Positions 1-7,602 of a DNA stretch of 64,000 nt are shown piece by piece. A program made the position numbers and the translations under genes. Source of the DNA: Balneola sp. (lineage in GTDB: Bacteria > Bacteroidota > Rhodothermia > Balneolales > Balneolaceae). Under the pieces are notes generated by a model that was given only the letters and a program-made list of their open reading frames with translations, ran no database searches and was not told where the DNA came from. Every line of letters begins with the position of its first letter. Positions within the stretch are counted from its first letter, which is position 1. The stretch spans positions 744,001 through 808,000 of the forward strand of contig NZMW01000001.1 in NCBI GenBank assembly GCA_002694685.1, given 5' to 3'.

Positions 1-289
1 GCTCGATTTTAGTTGGGTTTGTTCGATTGGAGCCTCGGTTACCATGAAAATAAATCACTAACCCTCTGGATGAATCTGCAAAAGCATGGATGGCATGGAT
101 CCGAACGTCTTTTTCCGGTTCGAACCAGCGCTCCTCAAATTTAAAATTGTAGCTATAGCTTTCGTTAGTATCTAGCTGAGAAGGTCTGAAGATGATGGTG
201 TTTTGGATCAGATAGAAATAGATACAGATACCCGTATAAGCTACTAGTATACCAACGGCTAAATAAGTGAGTAATTTGCGTTTCTTCAT
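1..289 (-). CDS. Alpha/beta hydrolase (Bem46/YfhR-like), 3' part cut by window edge
   Basis: The minus strand read from the ATG at 287-289 stays open to the window edge and gives about 96 residues beginning MKKRKLLTYLAVG. A single N-terminal hydrophobic anchor (about residues 7-30) is followed by the segment QNTIIFRPSQ and then by VIYFHGNRGS, the oxyanion-hole 'HGN' signature of membrane-anchored alpha/beta hydrolases related to Bem46 and YfhR. The catalytic Ser-Asp-His residues would lie beyond the window, so activity cannot be judged. It is divergent from the membrane protein at 331 with only about 40 bases between the starts, which must hold both promoters. The family is well supported; the substrate is unknown. 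Confidence 0.7.
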   Translation of the reverse strand, partial: MKKRKLLTYLAVGILVAYTGICIYFYLIQNTIIFRPSQLDTNESYSYNFKFEERWFEPEKDVRIHAIHAFADSSRGLVIYFHGNRGSNRTNPTKIE

Positions 290-330
290 GTACCAACGAA
301 CAATTTAGAAGTTTTTAAAGTTGTTAAGGT

Positions 331-1248
331 ATGATATCAAAAAAATTCGTGCTGCTGCTTTTTGAAAAATTCTTCAATGAGGATATTAAAGAACGTATCG
401 AGATCGGTACGCTTTATGTCGCAAGTATTGGATTTGGTATTCATCTGATTGCTGTTTTTTTAAATATGAGCGGTGTAATATCAGCTCATAGCCAACTTCA
501 GGGATTTCTTTCCAGTCCAATTTCAGCGCTTTATACACCCTTTTCTTTTATACTTTTTTATGAAGTATACCTGCTGATTTATTACTTACCTCGATCATTT
601 TCAGTGTCAATTGCCAAGCAATATGAGATTGTATCCTTAATCTTGATACGCAGAATTTTTAAAGACATCTCCTATTTGGATTTCCAGAATATCGAACTGT
701 TAAGTAGTGAAAACTTACCGCTTTTGTATGATCTCATCGGTTTTGTGGTGCTCTTTTTCCTCATATTTTTATTTAGATACCTACTGGTTAACAGAAAGAG
801 TCATACCGTAACGCCCAATATTGAGGGGTTTATAGTATATAAAAAAGTACTCTGTATTCTACTGATTCCTGTATTTCTGTTTCTATCCATCTATAGCTTT
901 ACACATTGGATTATTGAGCTCAATCAACTCAGTTTAGGATTGATCAATACCGTTAAAGATTTCAACAAAATATTCTACAACGAATTTTTCGTCGCCCTGA
1001 TTATTGTCGACGTCTTGATCTTAGTGGCTTCATTCAGATACACCGATCGTTACAGCCTGCTCATTCGAAATACGGGTTTTGTAGTGACTACAGTGCTTAT
1101 CCGGCTCTCCTTTTCTACGGATGGCTTGGCGAATATCCTATTACTCGTATCCGGTGTAGCATTTGGAGTAATCATCCTTTACCTCTATTCCCTGTATGAT
1201 AAAATTGATAAAGGAGAGAGTACTAAAGAAAGCTACGCATACTTATAA
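331..1248 (+). CDS. Hypothetical multi-pass membrane protein
   Basis: This 305-residue protein is rich in Phe, Ile, Leu and Val. It has roughly six or seven hydrophobic stretches suited to membrane helices, near residues 25-45, 65-90, 130-155, 170-195, 215-235, 248-265 and 265-288, and a charged C-terminal tail (KIDKGESTKES). I recognise no catalytic motif or family. The ATG at 331 follows AAGGT a few bases upstream. It lies alone between the divergent hydrolase and the retinal synthase gene, 121 bases before the latter. A functional link with the rhodopsin genes cannot be excluded but nothing in the sequence shows one. It is certainly a membrane protein; its function is unknown. Confidence 0.6.
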   Translation: MISKKFVLLLFEKFFNEDIKERIEIGTLYVASIGFGIHLIAVFLNMSGVISAHSQLQGFLSSPISALYTPFSFILFYEVYLLIYYLPRSFSVSIAKQYEIVSLILIRRIFKDISYLDFQNIELLSSENLPLLYDLIGFVVLFFLIFLFRYLLVNRKSHTVTPNIEGFIVYKKVLCILLIPVFLFLSIYSFTHWIIELNQLSLGLINTVKDFNKIFYNEFFVALIIVDVLILVASFRYTDRYSLLIRNTGFVVTTVLIRLSFSTDGLANILLLVSGVAFGVIILYLYSLYDKIDKGESTKESYAYL

Positions 1249-1369
1249 ATTCAGCTTATTCTTTTTTCGATTAGATCAAAAAGTCCCAGCGCTAAACATC
1301 TCTTACTCTAAGGAACTGATTGTAGAAGTTTGAAGTTTTTCTGGAACCTATTCATAAATAAAGATTCTT

Positions 1370-2305
1370 TTGGGCAAAACACATAACTCACATCTTAAAT
1401 ATCAAATTGCTGTTGGGGTTGGTTCTATTTTGATAAACTTTTTAATCCCGGATATTATTTATGAAATAAGGTTCTGGATACTCGGACTCGTGATCCTCGT
1501 GATTGGAATGCCCCATGGTGCCTTAGATCATATAATTGCGTTCAAAGCCTTTGATAGACCCAAGAATTTTAGAAATCAATTTATCTTCTACGCCGGGTAT
1601 TTGAGCGTGATGTTTTTGTATGGACTGTTTTGGGTGTTTTCCCCTTTTGCAGCTTTTATGTTTTTTCTGCTGATGACACTCTACCATTTCGGACAAGCTG
1701 ATGCAGAACGCTTTTCGTTTGAGGGATGGCATAAGCACCTTATGCTATATGCTCGCGGAATTACAATTGTCGGGTTAATACTTTTTAGCAGTGAGCCTTA
1801 CTACTCTTCTTCTATTATCGAAGAAGTAACGGGCTATTCCATCGCTGGTGCTTTGTTTCCGATAGTAGCACCTGATATTCTTTCCACAACATTGGCACTC
1901 ATCTATCCGGCTTGTTACCTGTTACTGTCCACCCTAAAAAAGCCGGACAACCTTTACTCTTTATTTTCTATTGACGCTCTCATTGTGCCTTTTCTATTCT
2001 ATTATTGTGATCCAATTTTTGCATTCTCAGTTTATTTTGGATGCTGGCATGCCTTTAATCATACCAAAACTATGCTAAACTATTTAGAGAAGTTTGGTGA
2101 GAATGTTTCTTTTATGTGGTTTTATAAAAGCACCTTTCTGTACTCTGTTATCTCCTACGCTGGTCTAATCTTTTTATATTTTATGCTGCAGGCATTCGGG
2201 AATGAGGAGTTACTTGTAGCCCTTCTTTTCATTTTGATAAGTGTACTTACTCTCCCTCATATGTTTGTTGTTGAAAAGATGTATAGCAACTTCCACCAAG
2301 AATAA
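1370..2305 (+). CDS. blh: Beta-carotene 15,15'-dioxygenase, Brp/Blh family
   Basis: Brp/Blh proteins are integral-membrane, iron-dependent oxygenases that cleave beta-carotene into two retinals, the chromophore for microbial rhodopsins. The 311 residues match the family's usual length and carry its conserved histidine motifs: GMPHGALDH (about residues 46-54), LYHFGQADAE (about 104-113), GCWHAFNHT (about 225-233) and LTLPHMFVVE near the C-terminus. The histidines are the expected iron ligands. Several hydrophobic helices alternate with these motifs. The reading frame is closed by a TAA at 1355-1357, leaving TTG at 1370 as the best start (ATT at 1364 is the alternative). The gene is convergent with the rhodopsin gene downstream, an arrangement that strongly supports retinal supply for that pump. 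The precursor beta-carotene pathway is not in the window. Confidence 0.9.
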   Translation: MGKTHNSHLKYQIAVGVGSILINFLIPDIIYEIRFWILGLVILVIGMPHGALDHIIAFKAFDRPKNFRNQFIFYAGYLSVMFLYGLFWVFSPFAAFMFFLLMTLYHFGQADAERFSFEGWHKHLMLYARGITIVGLILFSSEPYYSSSIIEEVTGYSIAGALFPIVAPDILSTTLALIYPACYLLLSTLKKPDNLYSLFSIDALIVPFLFYYCDPIFAFSVYFGCWHAFNHTKTMLNYLEKFGENVSFMWFYKSTFLYSVISYAGLIFLYFMLQAFGNEELLVALLFILISVLTLPHMFVVEKMYSNFHQE

Positions 2306-2318
2306 AGTCCATAAAAAA

Positions 2319-2344
2319 ACCCTGCCGCTTTTAAACGACAGGGT
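2319..2344. terminator. Bidirectional hairpin terminator between blh and the rhodopsin gene
   Basis: ACCCTGCCG and CGACAGGGT form a GC-rich stem (one internal mismatch) around a CTTTTAAA loop. A run of seven A lies on the 5' side, which becomes a U-tract for minus-strand transcripts. It sits between the two convergent stop codons, so it most plausibly ends the rhodopsin transcript and perhaps also blh. Confidence 0.7.
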
Positions 2345-2371
2345 CATTGCTCTCTTTGTGAATGATCAGAA

Positions 2372-3166
2372 CTAGGCACTTACTGTGCTTTGTCCTACTT
2401 CATAGCCTTCAGCTTCAGATTTAGCTCGTGCAATAGCATAAATCATTACACCGTAACCTGCTTTAGCTAATACATCAGCAATGGAATAACCAACCTGGAT
2501 AGCAATCTCTGACTCAGCGCCAGTCCATCCAAAAAATGGTGCCATATACACAATTGGGTAAAAACCCCAAGTAGCTAGCAACAGCAACCGGATATTTCTG
2601 AAAAGAATTTGAACCTTACCAGTCTGATCTGCCATAGCGGTTCCTAATTCACCCCACAATACATACACTATGTAAATGAATGGGATAGTACTTAACAGAC
2701 CCCATAATCCTCGCATTGAGAATAAGCTGTCATCCATTAAAATTTCTCCCGGGTAGCCCAAAAGAATCATTAAAAAAGCAGCTATCACTAATTTTGTTAG
2801 CATACTGCTTTGTTTGTCTTTAGCCAGACCAATTACTAATACCAGTTCTACCACTAGCAGTGGTACTGTTAAAAGCCAATCAATGTATCGGTAGGCGTCA
2901 TTGAAAGGTTTACCTGATGCGATATAATTACCTGCGTCGGTTATCATGTATGCGGCTTCCCAAGAATTGAAAATCCTTAAATAGTGATATGCTGCAATAC
3001 CTACTACGAGTGTTGAGACCACTAAAGAAATTCTATACTTAGGAGCTACTCGATCGCGGGAAAGCACAAAAAATAAACCCGAAAATATCATCGAGGCAAT
3101 CGCGAATGATAACATGTTATAGACGAGTGTATACTCGCCAAATGTTAAGGTTGGTTGTTCCAACAT
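2372..3166 (-). CDS. Xanthorhodopsin-type light-driven proton pump
   Basis: A seven-helix microbial rhodopsin of 264 residues. Helix C reads RYIDWLLTVPLLVVE, giving Asp96 (Schiff-base counter-ion), Thr100 and Glu107 (proton donor), the DTE pattern of outward proton pumps. Lys235 in DVLAKAGYG is the retinal Schiff-base lysine. His61 in helix B matches the histidine that pairs with the counter-ion in proteorhodopsins and xanthorhodopsin. Leu104 is at the spectral-tuning position where Leu means green absorption. Gly156 in GLWGLLSTIPF occupies the site which, in xanthorhodopsin and Gloeobacter rhodopsin, opens the fenestration for a carotenoid antenna; most proteorhodopsins have a bulky residue there. 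The start is well supported by AGGAGA seven bases upstream. Retinal would come from the convergent blh gene. Proton pumping is near certain; antenna binding is an inference from one residue and its context. Confidence 0.95.
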   Translation of the reverse strand: MLEQPTLTFGEYTLVYNMLSFAIASMIFSGLFFVLSRDRVAPKYRISLVVSTLVVGIAAYHYLRIFNSWEAAYMITDAGNYIASGKPFNDAYRYIDWLLTVPLLVVELVLVIGLAKDKQSSMLTKLVIAAFLMILLGYPGEILMDDSLFSMRGLWGLLSTIPFIYIVYVLWGELGTAMADQTGKVQILFRNIRLLLLATWGFYPIVYMAPFFGWTGAESEIAIQVGYSIADVLAKAGYGVMIYAIARAKSEAEGYEVGQSTVSA

Positions 3167-3296
3167 AGCGTCTCCTTTATAGTTATGATTAGTACAGGCA
3201 TAACTTTCATTTCATTTTGAAAGTTCCGGAATTATTTGTCGGAATGATTAGTCCTTAATTTTTATTTATTAAGCGAATCAGAACTAATTCTACTAA

Positions 3297-3470
3297 ATGA
3301 AATTATCCGACTATTTTATACTGGGATCAGCATTCTTATCGATGTTGCTTTCAATCTACTTATGGTTTACCACCAATCCTGAAGCAGGAATATTTGTAGG
3401 TATCTGGGTTCCGTCGCTATTAGGCTTCGGAATTTATATCAAGAACATTTACAGGAGTCCAAATGAGTAA
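3297..3470 (+). CDS. Small hypothetical two-helix membrane protein
   Basis: A 57-residue frame, MKLSDYFILG..., with two hydrophobic stretches (about residues 6-24 and 30-48) split by FTTNPEAG, and a basic C-terminus (KNIYRSPNE). The second stretch begins IWVPSLLGFG. No known function. It is supported as a real gene by the membrane topology, the plausible ATG, and the 8-base ATGAGTAA overlap with a second small frame, typical of translational coupling. It is divergent from the rhodopsin gene, with 130 bases between the starts. Confidence 0.55.
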   Translation: MKLSDYFILGSAFLSMLLSIYLWFTTNPEAGIFVGIWVPSLLGFGIYIKNIYRSPNE

Positions 3471-3615
3471 TACAGTTATACTATTCTGTGGAATCTTCAC
3501 AACCATACTTTTCTTGATTGGATTTGGATTAACCATAAAAGAATTCAGAGAATTGGAAGACGAGCGTAAAACAAATTCATTCCCTGAAGAAAGTAATGCT
3601 GAGATCAAGAAATGA
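3463..3615 (+). CDS. Small hypothetical single-helix membrane protein
   Basis: A 50-residue frame whose ATG overlaps the stop of the preceding small gene by 8 bases. It has one N-terminal hydrophobic helix (about residues 4-24) followed by a highly charged tail (KEFRELEDERK). The size and shape recall small accessory subunits of membrane complexes, but I cannot name a family. The coupled arrangement suggests that the two small proteins act together. It ends 28 bases before the stop of the convergent EVE gene. Confidence 0.5.
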   Translation: MSNTVILFCGIFTTILFLIGFGLTIKEFRELEDERKTNSFPEESNAEIKK

Positions 3616-3643
3616 ATTAATCTCAGCATTATAAAAGGTCAGT

Positions 3644-4117
3644 TTACTTTATATCAGCGCCGGCCATTTCGTGGATTTTTTTCCATTCGGCTTCTGTTAC
3701 CGGGGTAATCGAAAGTCTAATCCGATTGAAAATTACCATTTCTTCGAGTGATAGTTCTTTCTTCATAGCTGTGCGTGTTACCGGTTCATCAAACTTCTGA
3801 ACAAACTTCACATCAACAAGTTGCCACCTCGGATCTTCTTCGCTACTCTTGTCATCAAAGTATTTTGAGTCGGGGTCAAATTGGGTGGGATCAGGATAGG
3901 GCTCACTAGCAACTTCCATTGTGCCCACAATGACCGGGGGAGATACTCTGGAATGATAAAACAGGACACCATCCCCAACTTTCATGTCATCTCGCATAGT
4001 ATTTCGGGCTTCATAATTTCGAATGCCATCCCATGGTTCTACCCCATCGCGTTCAAGGTCATCAATGCTGTAAGCATCCGGTTCGGATTTCATTAGCCAA
4101 TAATTTCTGTCACTCAT
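3644..4117 (-). CDS. EVE domain-containing protein (ThyN1-like)
   Basis: The 157-residue protein is a single EVE domain, a PUA-like fold known to bind modified bases in DNA or RNA. Diagnostic segments are YWLMKSEPDAYS at residues 6-17, WDGIRNYEARNTMRDDMKVGD (two aromatic/charged motifs at about 29-49), and VLFYHSRVSPPVIVGTMEV. The length is normal for the stand-alone bacterial form. It follows the rhamnose operon on the same strand after a hairpin and is probably transcribed separately. The ligand in this organism is unknown. Confidence 0.85.
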   Translation of the reverse strand: MSDRNYWLMKSEPDAYSIDDLERDGVEPWDGIRNYEARNTMRDDMKVGDGVLFYHSRVSPPVIVGTMEVASEPYPDPTQFDPDSKYFDDKSSEEDPRWQLVDVKFVQKFDEPVTRTAMKKELSLEEMVIFNRIRLSITPVTEAEWKKIHEMAGADIK

Positions 4118-4149
4118 TATTTTTTCTTTAGAATTAAAAATTTAAAATT

Positions 4150-4195
4150 AAAGATTAAAAATGAGCACTTCGCTCCATCTTAATTTTTAATCTTT
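4150..4195 (-). terminator. Stem-loop terminator after the rhamnose operon
   Basis: A perfect 12-bp inverted repeat, AAAGATTAAAAA / TTTTTAATCTTT, encloses a second small hairpin GAGC-ACTTC-GCTC. It lies just beyond the rfbB stop, and on the minus strand the following bases are U/A rich. It is AT-rich, so termination strength is uncertain. The same stretch also contains the upstream region of the EVE gene. Confidence 0.5.
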
Positions 4196-4201
4196 AGTTC
4201 T

Positions 4202-5206
4202 TCATTTTGAATTATACTTTCTAACATACCACAAAATTGTTTGGCGGAGCATTCCGTCAAAGTCTTGAGAAGGCTCCCAGCCTAATTCATTCTTAATTTT
4301 TGAGGCATCAATGGCATATCTGAAATCATGGCCTAAGCGATCCGTTACAAAGGTAATCAGGTTTTTGTAATCGCCATCCGGTCCATTACCCACTTCTTCA
4401 TTTAAGATATTACAGATTTTATGGACCAGCTCTATATTCTTCCACTCATTATTACCGCCGATAGTATAAGTCTCACCGGCTTCACCTTTTAGAAACGCAG
4501 TATCTAGGGCATCACAGTGATTATGGACAAACAGCCAGTCACGTACATTCTCACCTTTTCCATAAACTGGAATTTTATCATGGTTGATGGCGCTTCGAAT
4601 TACAACGGGAATTAGTTTCTCATCATGTTGATGAGGTCCGTAGTTGTTAGAGCAATTGGTGGTTACTACGTTCATGCCGTATGTGTGATAATATGCTCGA
4701 ACAATCATATCACTTCCCGCTTTTGAGGCGGAATAAGGTGAATTTGGTGCGTATGGAGTTTCTTCCGTAAAAAAGCCCTCATCCTCGAGCTCACCATACA
4801 CTTCATCCGTTGAAACATGCAGAAAACGGTTATTCTTCCACGCTTCTTCATCGTCTTTCCAAAGCAGCCGGCATTCTTCCAAAATGTTGAATGTGCCCAC
4901 AATATTAGACTGTATGAAAGGCTCGGGACCTTGAATTGAGTTATCAACATGAGATTCCGCCGCCAGGTGAAAAACTCCCTGCGGTTTGAAAGTATTAACC
5001 ACATCATGCACTTCATCCCTGTTTACTAAATCAACCTTCTTAAAATAGTACTGACCTGAATCTTTTAATGGCTTCAGATAAGACTGATCCGAAGCATAGG
5101 TAAGCTTATCAATGTTATAAATTTCCCATTCGGGATGGGCTTCAGCTAAACGTAAAATTAAATTAGAACCAATAAACCCGGCTCCTCCTGTGACTATAAC
5201 GCGCAT
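4202..5206 (-). CDS. rfbB: dTDP-glucose 4,6-dehydratase
   Basis: RfbB/RmlB catalyses the second step of dTDP-L-rhamnose synthesis, converting dTDP-glucose to dTDP-4-keto-6-deoxyglucose with bound NAD. This 334-residue extended short-chain dehydrogenase starts MRVIVTGGAGFIGSN, the NAD-binding GxxGxxG motif. It has HVSTDEVYGEL with the catalytic Asp-Glu pair, and YSASKAG with the YxxxK catalytic pair. A longer frame opens 81 bases upstream inside rfbC, but the methionine directly before RVIVTGG is the conventional start and lies one base after the rfbC stop. It is the last gene of the rfbA-rfbD-rfbC-rfbB operon. Confidence 0.95.
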   Translation of the reverse strand: MRVIVTGGAGFIGSNLILRLAEAHPEWEIYNIDKLTYASDQSYLKPLKDSGQYYFKKVDLVNRDEVHDVVNTFKPQGVFHLAAESHVDNSIQGPEPFIQSNIVGTFNILEECRLLWKDDEEAWKNNRFLHVSTDEVYGELEDEGFFTEETPYAPNSPYSASKAGSDMIVRAYYHTYGMNVVTTNCSNNYGPHQHDEKLIPVVIRSAINHDKIPVYGKGENVRDWLFVHNHCDALDTAFLKGEAGETYTIGGNNEWKNIELVHKICNILNEEVGNGPDGDYKNLITFVTDRLGHDFRYAIDASKIKNELGWEPSQDFDGMLRQTILWYVRKYNSK

Positions 5207-5207
5207 A

Positions 5208-5753
5208 TTAAAAGAGGTCTTCTTCTTTGAGTGATGAAAATAAAGGCAACTTACGATCCTTTTCGGAAAGTATAGGTCGGGCAACATCCCAGTGAACTCG
5301 GATTAAGGGGTCGTCCCAACGTACTCCCCGCTCTCCTTCTGCATTGTAATAATCTGAACATTTATAGGAAACGATGGCATCGTCCGAAAGCACCGAAAAA
5401 CCGTGTGCAAATCCTTTGGGGATAAATAGCATCTGCTTGTTAACATCTGACAGCTTAAATGCCACATAATTACCAAAAGAAGGCGAATCCTGGCGAAGGT
5501 CAACCGCTACATCCAGAATGGTTCCTTCAAGACATTGCACCAATTTATCCTGTGGATTTTCGATTTGATAATGAAGTCCTCGGATAGCATCCTTATAAGA
5601 TTTTGATACGTTATCCTGTACAAAATCTACTGTTATCCCTGCTTCTTTCAGGATTGATTCCCGGTAAGATTCGTAAAAGTAGCCCCGATCGTCTTCAAAA
5701 ACTTTAGGTTCAATAAGTTTTACAGCAGGTATTCTTGTTTCTGTAATTTTCAT
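5208..5753 (-). CDS. rfbC: dTDP-4-dehydrorhamnose 3,5-epimerase
   Basis: RfbC/RmlC epimerises C3 and C5 of dTDP-4-keto-6-deoxyglucose, the third step of the pathway. The 181-residue cupin shows DDRGYFYESYRE near the N-terminus, the catalytic-histidine segment IRGLHYQ at about residue 60, and FIPKGFAHGFSVLSDDA at about 113-129. The start chosen is the methionine in MKITETRIPAVKL, which overlaps the end of rfbD by 4 bases (translational coupling). The longer open frame inside rfbD adds 14 residues not expected in this family. Length is normal. Confidence 0.93.
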   Translation of the reverse strand: MKITETRIPAVKLIEPKVFEDDRGYFYESYRESILKEAGITVDFVQDNVSKSYKDAIRGLHYQIENPQDKLVQCLEGTILDVAVDLRQDSPSFGNYVAFKLSDVNKQMLFIPKGFAHGFSVLSDDAIVSYKCSDYYNAEGERGVRWDDPLIRVHWDVARPILSEKDRKLPLFSSLKEEDLF

Positions 5754-6613
5754 ATCTCCAATTCTGCCAACAATGATTTTAACCCATCTTTCCAATCTAT
5801 AATTGAAACGCCTGAGATGTTAGTGATTTTTTCTGTACTTAGCAGTGAAAAAGCCGGACGTTTTGCCTTTGTTGGAAATTGTGAGCTATCTACCGGATTC
5901 AAGCTAACTTCAACACCCGTTTGTTTAAAAATTTCGGCTGCAAAATCATACCAAGTGCACTTACCCGCAGAGCTAACATGAAACGTCCCTTCTTCTTTTT
6001 GTTTAATTAACTGCCAGCAGTTTTCAACAACATTCTTAGTGAAAGTCGGGCTGCCATATTGATCATTAACCACGCTAAGCTCGTCTCTATCTTTGCCGAG
6101 CCTAAGCATCGTTTTAACAAAGTTATTTCCATACTTACCACATAGCCACGAAACTCTAATCAGTAAAAATTCACAACCAGAATCAGCAAGAGCTTTTTCG
6201 CCTGCTAATTTTGAAGCGCCATATACATTTGTCGGATCGGTCTTATACTCTTCGGGATACCCTTTAGCAAGGTTTTCCATATCGCCTTCGGTTCCGGGAA
6301 ATACATAGTCTGTGGAAAAGTGTACTAATTTAATTTTGTTGGAGTCACAATACTCAGCCAGGTTTTCAACAGCGTCTGCATTTACTTTAAAGCCTAATTC
6401 CTTTTCTTCCTCAGCCTGATCCACTTTTGTGTAGGCAGCACAATTTATTATAACGGTAGGATTAAGATTGCTCAGCACCCGATTGGTATCAGCATGGTTG
6501 GTGATATCCAGATCTGAAGAAGGGAGTGAAATAAATTCAACTTCCTGCTTATTTAGAAACTGCACCCATTCTCTGCCAAGCTGCCCATTTCCTCCGGTAA
6601 TCAAAATCCGCAT
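5750..6613 (-). CDS. rfbD: dTDP-4-dehydrorhamnose reductase
   Basis: RfbD/RmlD performs the last, NADPH-dependent reduction to dTDP-L-rhamnose. The 287-residue Rossmann protein begins MRILITGGNGQLGREW (nucleotide-binding motif). It has INCAAYTKVDQAEEE, the typical RmlD segment that contacts cofactor and substrate, and STDYVFPG and VYGASKLAGEKA with the catalytic Tyr and Lys. It lies three bases downstream of the rfbA stop and overlaps rfbC by 4 bases, so the four genes form a single tightly coupled operon. Confidence 0.93.
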   Translation of the reverse strand: MRILITGGNGQLGREWVQFLNKQEVEFISLPSSDLDITNHADTNRVLSNLNPTVIINCAAYTKVDQAEEEKELGFKVNADAVENLAEYCDSNKIKLVHFSTDYVFPGTEGDMENLAKGYPEEYKTDPTNVYGASKLAGEKALADSGCEFLLIRVSWLCGKYGNNFVKTMLRLGKDRDELSVVNDQYGSPTFTKNVVENCWQLIKQKEEGTFHVSSAGKCTWYDFAAEIFKQTGVEVSLNPVDSSQFPTKAKRPAFSLLSTEKITNISGVSIIDWKDGLKSLLAELEI

Positions 6614-6616
6614 TTG

Positions 6617-7318
6617 CTAACCCCGCACTAATTCATTAGCTATTCTATATGATTCAGGTGTGCCAGCGTCCGTCCACCATCCTTTCATAACCGAACTTTT
6701 CATTCCCCCCTGCTGAATGTAGTAGTTATTGACATCGGTAATTTCCAACTCTCCCCGGCCAGAGGGCTTCAATGTTTTTATACAGTTAAAAACTTTCGAA
6801 TCATAAAAATAAACGCCTGTTACTGCAAAGTTGGATTTAGGCTGTTTAGGTTTCTCTTCCACCGACAACACTTTCTCTCCATCAAGTTCAGCTACTCCAT
6901 ACCGCTTTGGATCTGGTACTTCCTTTATAAGGATTTGAGCGCCATTTCCGTCATAATTATCTACGGCTTTTTGGAGTGAGTGCTCAAAAATATTATCCCC
7001 CAAAATTACGACCACCGGCTCATCGCCTGCGAAGTTTTCAGCTAACCCCAAGGCTTGTGCAATTCCGCCCGCCTCATCCTGAACTTTATAGGTAAACCGA
7101 CATCCAAAGTCTTTACCAGAACCCAATAGATTTACCACAGCACCCATGTGGTCTGTCCCCGTAACAATTAAAATTTCCTGAATGCCAACTTCCGTTAACT
7201 TTTCGATGGGATGATAAATCATCGGTTTATCACCAATCGGAAGAAGATGTTTATTCGTAACCTTAGTTAAGGGATAAAGTCGGGACCCGGTTCCTCCCGC
7301 AAGTATGATTCCTTTCAT
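6617..7318 (-). CDS. rfbA: Glucose-1-phosphate thymidylyltransferase, short form
   Basis: RfbA/RmlA joins glucose-1-phosphate and dTTP to give dTDP-glucose, the entry step of rhamnose synthesis. The N-terminus MKGIILAGGTGSRLYPLT carries the nucleotidyltransferase signature GGxGxRL, followed by TNKHLLPIGDKPMIY (the catalytic-lysine region) and VVILGDNIFE (the metal-binding Asp). At 233 residues it is shorter than the usual proteobacterial RmlA of about 290 and matches the short nucleotidyltransferase form that lacks the C-terminal allosteric region, so feedback inhibition by dTDP-rhamnose may differ. It is the first gene of the operon. Confidence 0.9.
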   Translation of the reverse strand: MKGIILAGGTGSRLYPLTKVTNKHLLPIGDKPMIYHPIEKLTEVGIQEILIVTGTDHMGAVVNLLGSGKDFGCRFTYKVQDEAGGIAQALGLAENFAGDEPVVVILGDNIFEHSLQKAVDNYDGNGAQILIKEVPDPKRYGVAELDGEKVLSVEEKPKQPKSNFAVTGVYFYDSKVFNCIKTLKPSGRGELEITDVNNYYIQQGGMKSSVMKGWWTDAGTPESYRIANELVRG

Positions 7319-7602
7319 AAAAAACTGTGAATTAATTTTCGCTAAACCTAAGGATAATCTTAAGAGACTGCATAATACACCGATAAAAAAATAATATTGA
7401 CTTATTACAGTTCTGACTGCAGTAAAATTGTACCGAATTTATGGCTTGCACATGCAATCTGTGTTTAAGTTTGGAGTTCTATTTCCTTGTGTTTCCAGAT
7501 AACGTTAAGACCTTTTAATGTAGGTTATAAATAGCTCATAATCGCTCTCTAAAGAACTAAAGAAGCTTTATATGCTTACTTTAGTCTACATTTATAATAA
7601 GT
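7319..7602. other. Divergent intergenic region, rfbA versus first giant T9SS protein
   Basis: About 284 AT-rich bases separate the rfbA start from the start at 7603 and must hold both promoters. There are imperfect inverted repeats, for example CTAAG/CTTAAG around 7345-7362, but no motif that I can assign with confidence. No open frame of interest. Confidence 0.4.
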
